A stretch of 64,000 nucleotides of DNA from Roseobacter weihaiensis (lineage in GTDB: Bacteria > Pseudomonadota > Alphaproteobacteria > Rhodobacterales > Rhodobacteraceae): contig NZ_JACNMO010000009.1 in the NCBI RefSeq assembly GCF_020622345.1, forward strand, positions 62,001-126,000. The letters are read 5' to 3'. The notes under the pieces are model-generated. The model was not told the origin of the DNA. It saw only the letters and a list, made by a program, of their open reading frames with translations, and searched no databases. The position numbers and the translations under genes are program-made. Positions 45,604 through 53,567 of the stretch are shown here, in pieces; position 1 is the stretch's first letter, and each line of letters opens with the position of its first letter.

Positions 45604-47082
45604 ATGTCTTTCACGCTCGCCATCGTAGGGCGGCCCAATGTGGGCAAATCCACGCTGTTCAACCGGTTGGTTGGCAAACGGCTGGCGCTGGTCGATGACC
45701 AGCCCGGCGTCACGCGTGACCTGCGCGAAGGCGATGCGCGCCTGGCTGACCTGCGCTTTACGGTGATTGACACCGCGGGCCTCGAAGAGGTGACCGACGA
45801 CAGCCTTCAGGGCCGCATGCGCCGCCTGACAGAGCGGGCGGTGGATATGGCCGACATCTGCCTCTTCATGGTGGATGCGCGGGTGGGCATCACACCCTCT
45901 GATCTGGTCTTTGCCGATATTCTGCGCAAACGGGCCGATCACGTCATTCTGGCCGCCAACAAGGCCGAAGGGGCGGCGGCGGATGCGGGCGTCATCGAAG
46001 CCTACAGTCTGGGGCTGGGAGAGCCTATTCGCCTGTCGGCAGAACACGGCGAAGGGCTCAACGATCTCTATACGCACCTGATGCCGCTGGCCGATGCCTA
46101 CGCGGACCGCGCGGTCGCGGATACTCCCGAGACAGATGTGACCCTTGACGAGGATGACGGGGACATGGACGCTGCGATCCCCATGCCAACGGTCAACAAG
46201 CCGCTGCAGGTGGCCGTGGTGGGCCGGCCCAATGCGGGCAAGTCGACGCTCATCAATCAGATCTTGGGCGAGGATCGTTTGCTCACCGGGCCGGAGGCGG
46301 GGATCACCCGCGATGCGATCTCGCTGCGCACGGAATGGGCGGGCCCTGACGGCACGACACTGCCGATGCGCATCTTTGACACCGCAGGCATGCGCAAGAA
46401 AGCCAAGGTGCAGGAAAAGCTGGAAAAGCTGTCGGTGGGTGACGGGCTGCGCGCGGTCAAGTTTGCCGAGGTTGTGGTGGTGCTGCTGGATGCGGCGACC
46501 CCCTTTGAGCAGCAAGACCTGCGCATTGCCGATCTGGCGGAGCGCGAAGGCCGGGCCGTCGTCGTCGCGGTGAACAAATGGGACATTGAGGACAACAAAC
46601 AGGCCAAGCTCAAGGATCTGCGCGAGAGCTTCGAGCGGCTCTTGCCGCAACTGCGCGGCGCCCCTCTGGTGACCGTTTCAGCGCGCACGGGGCGCGGTCT
46701 CGACCGGCTGCATGGTGCGATCCTGCGCGCCTATGAAACCTGGAACCGGCGCGTGACCACAGCGCAGTTGAACCGCTGGTTGTCGGGCATGGTCGAGGCG
46801 CATCCGCCGCCCGCCCCACAGGGCAAGCGGATCAAGCTGCGCTACATGACACAGGCCAAGACACGCCCACCCGGCTTTGTGGTGATGTGCTCGCATCCCG
46901 ACAAGGTGCCCGAGAGCTACAGTCGCTATCTTGTCAACGGCTTGCGGCTCGACTTTGAGATGCCCGGCACGCCGATCCGGCTCTGGATGCGGGGCCAGAA
47001 CGAGGCCAACCCTTATAAAGGGCGTAAGAAAGCACCGCCGTCGAAGCTGCGCAAACATACCGACGGACGCCGCCGGGATTAG
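45604..47082 (+). CDS. der: Ribosome biogenesis GTPase Der (EngA)
   Basis: Essential tandem GTPase needed for 50S subunit maturation. The 492-residue protein has two G domains, with P-loops GRPNVGKST near 8-16 and GRPNAGKST near 209-217, each followed by the DTAG switch II. It ends with the KH-like domain ([19 protein letters not shown], basic C-terminus with KHTDGRRRD). In the first G domain the G4 motif reads NKAE instead of NKxD, while the second has NKWD; I believe this first-domain change is usual in this lineage. It is third in the yfgM-bamB-der run. Confidence 0.97.
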   Translation: MSFTLAIVGRPNVGKSTLFNRLVGKRLALVDDQPGVTRDLREGDARLADLRFTVIDTAGLEEVTDDSLQGRMRRLTERAVDMADICLFMVDARVGITPSDLVFADILRKRADHVILAANKAEGAAADAGVIEAYSLGLGEPIRLSAEHGEGLNDLYTHLMPLADAYADRAVADTPETDVTLDEDDGDMDAAIPMPTVNKPLQVAVVGRPNAGKSTLINQILGEDRLLTGPEAGITRDAISLRTEWAGPDGTTLPMRIFDTAGMRKKAKVQEKLEKLSVGDGLRAVKFAEVVVVLLDAATPFEQQDLRIADLAEREGRAVVVAVNKWDIEDNKQAKLKDLRESFERLLPQLRGAPLVTVSARTGRGLDRLHGAILRAYETWNRRVTTAQLNRWLSGMVEAHPPPAPQGKRIKLRYMTQAKTRPPGFVVMCSHPDKVPESYSRYLVNGLRLDFEMPGTPIRLWMRGQNEANPYKGRKKAPPSKLRKHTDGRRRD

Positions 47083-47090
47083 CGCGCACG

Positions 47091-47795
47091 TCAGGCCGGG
47101 CGCGCGGCTTTCCAGACCGGCCGGAGCAGGGCGAGCGCGCCCCCGCCCGCGAGGGCTGCGACCGTCGGATTGCTGTCGATGTTCTGCACCACGATGGCAA
47201 CAAGGGCCCAGATGGCGGCGAGACCGTAGCTGGGTGCCCGGCCCAGCTGGCTTTGCACCGCAGAAGCTATCACCAGCGCAAGGAACACGAATAGGAAGGC
47301 GGCAGCCTCTGCACTGATGTAGCCGTATCCGGCGGCCACCAGCCCGAGGGCCACACAGCTCGCCGCGCTCAGCCAGCCTGCATAAAGGCCAACCGGGGCG
47401 AGGGCCCAGCCGGTGTCATGGTTGGGCGCACGAAAGAGCGCGATCAGGGCGGGGATCAGCATCACCCAGATCAGGACCGCGGCCCAGACCGGGCTCAGAA
47501 CGGCCACCGGCAGCCAGACCGATCCGACCGCGAGCGAGACGCAGAGCGGCAGGCGCATGGCGTGCCAGGCGGGATCCTCCGCCCGGCGCCAAAGGCCATA
47601 GATCATACCCAGCAGCAGCCAGCTGTAAATGAGCCCCCAGATCGCAAAGGCGTAGCCCGCGGGCTGCACCGGCGGGTTGTCTTGCGGTATGGGGAACTGC
47701 TCGGCGTCAAACCCGCCGAAATCCGGCACCCAGAGGGTTGAGCCCGCAAAGGTCAGGCACAGTAAAACGGTCAAGGCGGCGATTGGCTTTTGCAT
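47091..47795 (-). CDS. TspO/MBR-like tryptophan-rich membrane protein (tentative)
   Basis: A 234-residue inner-membrane protein with about seven hydrophobic segments and several Trp residues. The segment QPAGYAFAIWGLIYSWLLLG near 45-64 resembles the entry of TspO/MBR proteins, which bind tetrapyrroles and act as sensors in photosynthetic Rhodobacterales. It is longer than a typical 160-residue TspO and lacks a clear second TspO signature, so it is a distant relative at best. It is convergent with der, their stops 8 bp apart. A signal-like first helix ends near residue 22. Confidence 0.55.
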   Translation of the reverse strand: MQKPIAALTVLLCLTFAGSTLWVPDFGGFDAEQFPIPQDNPPVQPAGYAFAIWGLIYSWLLLGMIYGLWRRAEDPAWHAMRLPLCVSLAVGSVWLPVAVLSPVWAAVLIWVMLIPALIALFRAPNHDTGWALAPVGLYAGWLSAASCVALGLVAAGYGYISAEAAAFLFVFLALVIASAVQSQLGRAPSYGLAAIWALVAIVVQNIDSNPTVAALAGGGALALLRPVWKAARPA

Positions 47796-47911
47796 GGGAT
47801 GTTCCTTTCAGACCTCGGGCGGATCTGCAACAGATTAAGGGCGCGCACGGTGCGCTAACCGCTTCGCGAGGGTTTGACCTATAGGTCTAAGGCCCAAAAC
47901 CGGAGAAGCAA

Positions 47912-49042
47912 ATGGCCGTGATTGCGATATTCTGCGATGGCACGTGGAGCAGCCTCGACAGCAAGGATCAGACCCATGTGGCGCGTCTGGCCAGCGCCTG
48001 CGCACAGACCAAAACCCAAAAGGTGATCTATGTCGAAGGGGTCGGCACCGACAGTGGCCGGATCAGCGATCTGGGCAGGTGGCTCAGCCGGGTCGGGGGC
48101 GGGCTCTTTGGCTGGGGGTTGAATGGCAATATCAGGGCGGCTTATCTTGCGCTCTGCCGCCTCTACCAGCCCGGCGACAAGATCATGATCTTCGGCTTTT
48201 CGCGCGGGGCCTATACCGCCCGGTCGCTGGTGGGGATGATCCGAAAATGCGGTATCCTGGCAGACCCGACAGCGCGCAACGCGCGGCGCGCGTTTCGTCT
48301 TTACCGTGCGCGCGGGGCCCGTAACGCGCCCGACACACGCCGCATCTGGCGCGCGCGTCGCTGGCTGTCGCCGGACTATGCCACCAGCCCGCAGGACGTC
48401 ATCTGGCGGGACGATCACAGCTATCTGGTCCGCATCACCTATCTGGGGGTCTGGGACACGGTCGGGGCCCTGGGCATTCCCAAAAGCATCCTGGGGCGCG
48501 TCGCCTCGCTGTGGAATGAGCGGTATGCCTTTCACGACACCTCGCTGTCGCGGCTGGTGGAGCAGGCGCGGCACGCGGTGGCCCTGGATGAAAAGCGGGT
48601 GCCTTATGCGCCCAGCCTGTGGGACAATCTGGAGCCTGCCGGCGACGATCCGGGCCTGAACCGGGGGGACATCAGCGCGGATCGCTTTTATCAGCAACTC
48701 TGGTTTCCGGGCAACCATGCTGTCATCGGCGGATCGGCGACGACACAGGGGTTGGCGGCGATCCCGCTGGTCTGGATCTGGCAAGGGGCCGCCCGCGCGG
48801 GCCTTGTGGCGACCGCAGGCAGCCCTATTCCGCCGGTGCCCCCTGACGCCGTCGAACCGGCTGAGGATCTTTATGAGGTCGGTGCGCTCTACCGGCTTTT
48901 GCCCTGGCTTGTGCAGTGGCGTCGCGGGCCCAAGGACCCACATGCTCTCCATAATGCCGCACGTCTGCGCATGATGATGCTCCCGGACTATCGTCCGGTT
49001 TCTCTGGCCGGGCTGCTGCGCGGGCTTTTTCGGGCCGGCTAG
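47912..49042 (+). CDS. DUF2235 domain alpha/beta hydrolase-like protein (second copy)
   Basis: A 376-residue DUF2235 protein. The N-terminus is IAIFCDGTWSSLDS (D-G-T motif at 9-11), with the nucleophile elbow GFSRG at 95-99 (Ser97), YLGVWDTVGALG near 170 and FPGNHAVIGG near 266. The proposed Ser-Asp-His set matches the first copy at 18940-20016, but the two are clearly diverged and this one is closer to the standard family N-terminus. AGGC-like signals before the ATG at 47912 are weak. Neither copy has T6SS genes nearby. The cellular role is unknown. Confidence 0.85.
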   Translation: MAVIAIFCDGTWSSLDSKDQTHVARLASACAQTKTQKVIYVEGVGTDSGRISDLGRWLSRVGGGLFGWGLNGNIRAAYLALCRLYQPGDKIMIFGFSRGAYTARSLVGMIRKCGILADPTARNARRAFRLYRARGARNAPDTRRIWRARRWLSPDYATSPQDVIWRDDHSYLVRITYLGVWDTVGALGIPKSILGRVASLWNERYAFHDTSLSRLVEQARHAVALDEKRVPYAPSLWDNLEPAGDDPGLNRGDISADRFYQQLWFPGNHAVIGGSATTQGLAAIPLVWIWQGAARAGLVATAGSPIPPVPPDAVEPAEDLYEVGALYRLLPWLVQWRRGPKDPHALHNAARLRMMMLPDYRPVSLAGLLRGLFRAG

Positions 49043-49111
49043 AGGCGTTTGCGCTTGTGAGCGCCCGCCCGGGCGGGGTAGGGAAGGCGTCAATCCCCGA
49101 TGAGGCGCAGT

Positions 49112-49600
49112 ATGGCAGAGCAACCCCAAGACGAAGTATTGGCCCGCGTGGCCGCCTCTGCCGGGCGGCGCATTCTGGGGATCGGCATGCTCGCGTTTCT
49201 TGCGGTGCTGGTGATCTATGTGGCGATTGTCTCGCCACCGACCCTGGGCTGGCAGATCTTTCTGATCGCTCTGGGCGCAATTGCGCTGATGATCGCCAAC
49301 GCAATGCGCAAATCCACCCGACACACGCTGGAGCTGACCCGCACCGAACTGCGGGATGATGCGGGGACTGTTATCGTGAAGCTGGAGGACGTGACCTCCA
49401 TTGATCGCGGGGCCTTTGCCTTCAAACCGTCGAACGGGTTTCTGTTGCGGCTTGGCAAGCCGCATGCGCGCGACTGGCGGCCCGGCCTATGGTGGCGCTC
49501 TGCCACGCGGATCGGGGTCGGCGGCATGACGCCGATGCGTCCGACCAAATACATGGCCGAAGTCATTGCGATCATCATCGCTGAGCGCGACGGCGAGTAA
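49112..49600 (+). CDS. Hypothetical membrane protein
   Basis: A 162-residue protein with two N-terminal transmembrane helices (about 22-38 and 46-62) and a cytoplasmic beta-rich C-terminus (LELTRTELRDDAGTVIVKLEDV, FLLRLGKP), resembling small PH-like membrane proteins. GAGGCG before the ATG at 49112 favours this start over the ATG at 49100. It follows the DUF2235 gene by 69 bp on the same strand and may share its transcript. Function unknown. Confidence 0.7.
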   Translation: MAEQPQDEVLARVAASAGRRILGIGMLAFLAVLVIYVAIVSPPTLGWQIFLIALGAIALMIANAMRKSTRHTLELTRTELRDDAGTVIVKLEDVTSIDRGAFAFKPSNGFLLRLGKPHARDWRPGLWWRSATRIGVGGMTPMRPTKYMAEVIAIIIAERDGE

Positions 49601-49769
49601 CAACGCCCTGCGGCCCGCTTGCACGCAGCCGGTCTTCATATGCCCTTAACACAAATCGGTTTAGCTTTCGTAAACTGCCCAAGAAACTGGCAATTACGCC
49701 GGGGCAGGCATAGGGTCCGATGATCAATGAGCGTTGCATCTGCGGTCAAGGATGCATTTCAACAGGAGA

Positions 49770-51209
49770 ATGAATGTGAACCAACCTGCCTCTGAGCCGA
49801 GTTTTCGCGAAAGCGTCGATCAAATGTTCAACCGCGCTGTCGGATTGATGGATCTCTCGCCGGGGCTGGAGGAAAAGATCAGGGTGTGTAACGCGACCTA
49901 TACCGTGCGGTTCGGTGTGCGCCTGCGTGGCGAGATCAAGACCTTCACCGGCTACCGCTCGGTTCATTCCGAACATATGGAACCGGTCAAGGGGGGCATC
50001 CGGTTTTCCATGGAGGTCAATCAGGACGAGGTCGAGGCTCTTGCCGCGCTGATGACCTACAAATGCGCCTTGGTGGAGGCGCCCTTTGGCGGCTCCAAAG
50101 GCGGGCTTTGCATTGATCCGCGGGAATACAACGCCCAGGAGATGGAGCTTATCACCCGGCGCTTTGCCTATGAGCTTATCAAGCGCGACCTCATCAACCC
50201 CAGCCAGAACGTGCCGGCCCCCGACATGGGCACCGGCGAGCGTGAGATGGCGTGGATTGCGGACCAGTACAAACGCATGAATACCACCGACATCAACGGC
50301 AACGCCTGTGTGACGGGTAAGCCCTTGAATTCAGGTGGTATCTCTGGCCGGGTCGAGGCCACGGGACGGGGCGTGCAATATGCGCTGCGCGAATTCTTCC
50401 GCGATCCGCAGGGCCTCAAGAAAGCAGGTCTGACCGGCACGCTTGAAGGCAAGCGGGTGATTGTGCAGGGCCTCGGCAACGTGGGCTATCACGCGGCCAA
50501 GTTCCTCGGCGAAGAAGACGGCAGCGTGATCGTCGGGATCATCGAACATGACGGTGCGCTCTACAATGCCAAAGGTCTCGATGTTGAGAAGGTCCGCGCG
50601 TGGATTTCCAAGCATGGCGGCATCGCGGGCTATTCAGATCGCCATCAGGTGGCCGAAGGCAACAAAGTTCTGGAAGAGCCCTGCGATATCCTTATTCCCG
50701 CCGCGCTGGAGGGGGTTATCAACCTTCAGAATGCCCGGAAAATTCAGGCACCGCTGATCATCGAGGCTGCAAACGGGCCCGTGACCGCAGGGGCGGATGA
50801 AATCCTGCGCGAACGCGGCACGGTCATCATCCCCGATATGTACGCCAACGCAGGCGGTGTGACGGTAAGCTATTTCGAATGGGTCAAGAACCTCAGCCAC
50901 ATCCGCTTTGGCCGGATGCAGCGGCGACAGGAAGAATCGCGCCACCAGCTGTTGATCAACGAGCTGGAACGGCTGTCGCGCGACAAGGAGCTGAACTGGG
51001 AGCTGAGTCCGAACTTCAAGGAGAAATACCTGCGCGGTGCGGATGAGCTGGAACTTGTCCGCTCAGGCCTCGATGACACGATGCGGATCGCTTACCAATC
51101 CATGGCCCGGGTCTGGCATGAACGCGACGAGGTCGAGGATCTGCGCACCGCGGCCTATCTGGTCGCCATCGAGAAGGTCGCGGCCAGCTATCAGGCCAAG
51201 GGCTTGTGA
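49770..51209 (+). CDS. gdhA: NAD(P)-dependent glutamate dehydrogenase (Glu/Leu/Phe/Val family)
   Basis: Interconverts glutamate and 2-oxoglutarate with ammonia. The 479-residue protein has the substrate-binding N-terminal domain with PVKGGIRF near 73-80 and the catalytic Lys in YKCALVEAPFGGSKGG near 98-113. The Rossmann domain has VQGLGNVGYHAAK near 230 and PDMYANAGGVTVSYFEW near 355. AGGAG at 49764-49768 is very close to the ATG at 49770 but well spaced for a GTG at 49776, so the true start may be 49776; the protein differs by two residues. Family members also act on other amino acids, but glutamate is most likely. Confidence 0.9.
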   Translation: MNVNQPASEPSFRESVDQMFNRAVGLMDLSPGLEEKIRVCNATYTVRFGVRLRGEIKTFTGYRSVHSEHMEPVKGGIRFSMEVNQDEVEALAALMTYKCALVEAPFGGSKGGLCIDPREYNAQEMELITRRFAYELIKRDLINPSQNVPAPDMGTGEREMAWIADQYKRMNTTDINGNACVTGKPLNSGGISGRVEATGRGVQYALREFFRDPQGLKKAGLTGTLEGKRVIVQGLGNVGYHAAKFLGEEDGSVIVGIIEHDGALYNAKGLDVEKVRAWISKHGGIAGYSDRHQVAEGNKVLEEPCDILIPAALEGVINLQNARKIQAPLIIEAANGPVTAGADEILRERGTVIIPDMYANAGGVTVSYFEWVKNLSHIRFGRMQRRQEESRHQLLINELERLSRDKELNWELSPNFKEKYLRGADELELVRSGLDDTMRIAYQSMARVWHERDEVEDLRTAAYLVAIEKVAASYQAKGL

Positions 51210-51302
51210 CGCGGCATCCTGCAGCGTAGTCTTTTGCTTGACGACCGAATGAAATCTGACCCGGCCAGTCAACTCTGGGTCTGAAACGTAAGTGTTAAGA
51301 AC

Positions 51303-51884
51303 ATGACTGATATCGCATTCGCATGTGCCTGCGGCACGCTGAAGGGTGTTTTGCACGAGGTGTCACCGACGAGCGTCTGCCATCTGATGTGCTACTGCAA
51401 AGACTGCCGGGCTTTTGCGCGGCACATGGGGCACGCAGAGGCGCTGGAGCCGGGCGGCGGAAGCCCCATCGTCCAGGTTCTGCCCGCCCGGATTGAGATC
51501 ACCGAAGGGGCCGCGCAAATCGCCTGCCTGCGGTTGTCGCCAAAGGGGCTGCACCGCTGGTATGCGGCATGCTGCAAGACCCCGCTGGCCAATACGCCGG
51601 GCAGCGCGCGGATTCCGGTCGCGGGCATGTGGCGGCCGCTGTTTGATCGCACGGACGCATTTGGCCCGGTGGTGGCTTACGGTTTCACCAAGGCGGCGCT
51701 GCCCGGCGGGCCCCGCAAGGACAGGGGGCTGTCGCGTATGCTGGGCGGGCTGCTCAAGAGGTCACTGGCCGCCTATCTCAATGGCACGGCGCGTCAAAGC
51801 CCGTTCTTTGATGCCACGGGCGCGCCGGTTGTTGCACCGCAGGTGATCAGCAAAGAGGCGCGCAAAGCTGCTTACGCGGACTGA
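51303..51884 (+). CDS. DUF6151/GFA-like Cys-rich protein
   Basis: A 193-residue protein with a Mss4-like/GFA zinc-binding pattern: ACACG near 8-12, CYCKDC near 30-35 and CCKTPLANT near 90. Glutathione-dependent formaldehyde-activating (GFA) enzymes share this fold, and formaldehyde handling would fit beside a sarcosine oxidase operon, which releases formaldehyde when THF is lacking. I think the better family label is DUF6151, given from memory and unverified. The gene is 115 bp upstream of soxB copy 2, but a shared promoter is not evident. Catalytic role uncertain. Confidence 0.6.
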   Translation: MTDIAFACACGTLKGVLHEVSPTSVCHLMCYCKDCRAFARHMGHAEALEPGGGSPIVQVLPARIEITEGAAQIACLRLSPKGLHRWYAACCKTPLANTPGSARIPVAGMWRPLFDRTDAFGPVVAYGFTKAALPGGPRKDRGLSRMLGGLLKRSLAAYLNGTARQSPFFDATGAPVVAPQVISKEARKAAYAD

Positions 51885-51999
51885 CCTGCTGTTTTGGCAA
51901 TCAAATGATCCGTCTGCGACATCGGATGTCTGATTTGGTCTCGGATGCTGCTGAAAACTGCTGCTAGGCTGTGACAAAAGTCAGGGAGCCTGTCTGTCG

Positions 52000-53250
52000 A
52001 TGTTTTCTGGTCTGCGGATATTTAAAGAAGGCCTTACGGGCAACACCGGCTGGTCGCCGCACTGGCGCGATCCGGCCCCCAAGGCAGAATACGACGCTGT
52101 CATCATCGGTGGCGGTGGTCACGGACTGTCGACCGCTTACTACCTTGCCAAGAACCACCGCATGACCAATATCGCGGTTCTTGAAAAGGGCTACATCGGC
52201 AGCGGCAACATCGGGCGCAACACGACGATCATTCGCGCCAATTACTACCTCCCCGGCAATTCGGAATTCTACAGCCATTCGCTGAAGCTGTGGGAGGGGC
52301 TGGAGCAGGAGCTGAACTACAATGCCATGGTGTCCCAGCGCGGCGTCATAAATCTGTTCCATTCGGACGGTCAGCGAGATGCCTTCGTGCGGCGCGGCAA
52401 TGCGATGCGCGCGCAGGGCGACGATGCGGAGCTGCTCGACCCTGAGGGGGTGCGCCGCTACCTGCCGTACCTGGACTTTGACAACACGCGGTTTCCGATC
52501 TACGGCGGCCTGTTGCATGCCCGTGGCGGGACCGCGCGGCACGACGCGGTGGCCTGGGGATATGCGCGCGGCGCGGATCGGCTGGGCGTCGACCTCATCC
52601 AGAATTGCGAGGTCACCGGCATCGACATTGAAAGCGGCGTTGTCCGCGGCGTCCAGACCGCCCGCGGGCCGATCAAAGCCAAAAAGGTCAGCATTGTCAC
52701 CGCAGGCCGGTCGGGTCAGGTGGCGGCGCTGGCGGGCCTGCGTTTGCCCATCGAGAGCCACGTCCTGCAGGCCTTTGTGACCGAGGGGCTGAAACCCTGC
52801 ATCGACCATGTGGTCAGTTTCGGCATGGGGCATTTCTACATCAGCCAGTCCGACAAGGGGGGGCTCGTGTTTGGCGGCGATCTGGATTTCTACGCCTCAT
52901 ACGCACAGCGCGGCAACCTGCCGATGGCCGAACATGTGATGGAGGCGGGGATGACCCTGATGCCGATGATCGGCAAGGCCAAGGTCTTGCGGTCATGGGG
53001 CGGGATCATGGATATGACCCCGGATGGCTCGCCCATCATCGATAAGACGGATACGTATGGTCTCTTTCTCGACTGTGGCTGGTGCTATGGCGGTTTCAAG
53101 GCGGTGCCGGCGTCAGGGTATGCCCTTGCCCATCTGATGGCGACGGGTGTGCCGCACGAAACGGCGCGCGGCTTTCGGCTGGACCGGTTCCGGGACGGGC
53201 ATGGGCTGATGGACGAGGAAGGCACCGGCGCGCAGCACAACCTGCATTAG
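52000..53250 (+). CDS. soxB: Sarcosine oxidase beta subunit (copy 2)
   Basis: A 416-residue flavoprotein, second beta subunit in the window. It has the FAD motif VIIGGGGHGLSTAYY at 34-48 and His181 in TARHDAVAWGYARG as the probable FMN-linking residue. CGWCYGGFKAVPASGYA near 365-380 is the C-terminal flavin loop, with an extra Cys pair compared with copy 1. It shares long conserved stretches with copy 1, but the two differ throughout, so they are old paralogues or separately acquired. It heads a compact operon with soxD 47 bp downstream. Confidence 0.95.
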   Translation: MFSGLRIFKEGLTGNTGWSPHWRDPAPKAEYDAVIIGGGGHGLSTAYYLAKNHRMTNIAVLEKGYIGSGNIGRNTTIIRANYYLPGNSEFYSHSLKLWEGLEQELNYNAMVSQRGVINLFHSDGQRDAFVRRGNAMRAQGDDAELLDPEGVRRYLPYLDFDNTRFPIYGGLLHARGGTARHDAVAWGYARGADRLGVDLIQNCEVTGIDIESGVVRGVQTARGPIKAKKVSIVTAGRSGQVAALAGLRLPIESHVLQAFVTEGLKPCIDHVVSFGMGHFYISQSDKGGLVFGGDLDFYASYAQRGNLPMAEHVMEAGMTLMPMIGKAKVLRSWGGIMDMTPDGSPIIDKTDTYGLFLDCGWCYGGFKAVPASGYALAHLMATGVPHETARGFRLDRFRDGHGLMDEEGTGAQHNLH

Positions 53251-53297
53251 CAAGATGCAAGTCCGGGATTTAATAAGATGACGAAGATGGATATCAG

Positions 53298-53567
53298 ATG
53301 AGGTTGACCTGTCCACTCTGCGGCGACCGTGATCGCCGGGAATTTTACTACCGGGGGGCTGCCGTTGCATTGCACCGCCCGGCGCCGGACGCAGGTGTCG
53401 CCGCATGGGATGACTATGTGCATCTGCGGGACAACCCTGCCGGAGAAACCCGCGACCTTTGGCATCACGAGGCAGGCTGCGGTGCCTGGCTGGTTGTGAC
53501 CCGCCATACGGTAACGCATGCCGTGCTTGAGGTCGCCTTGGCGCAGGATGAGGGTGCCGCTGGATGA
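53298..53567 (+). CDS. soxD: Sarcosine oxidase delta subunit (copy 2)
   Basis: An 89-residue zinc-binding subunit. CPLC near 5-8 and HHEAGCGAW near 56-64 provide the expected Cys, Cys, His, Cys ligands. The YVHLRDNPAGETRDLW middle segment is conserved. It is shorter than copy 1 and closer to the usual family length. The stop overlaps the soxA start (ATGA), so translation of the two is coupled. Confidence 0.93.
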   Translation: MRLTCPLCGDRDRREFYYRGAAVALHRPAPDAGVAAWDDYVHLRDNPAGETRDLWHHEAGCGAWLVVTRHTVTHAVLEVALAQDEGAAG

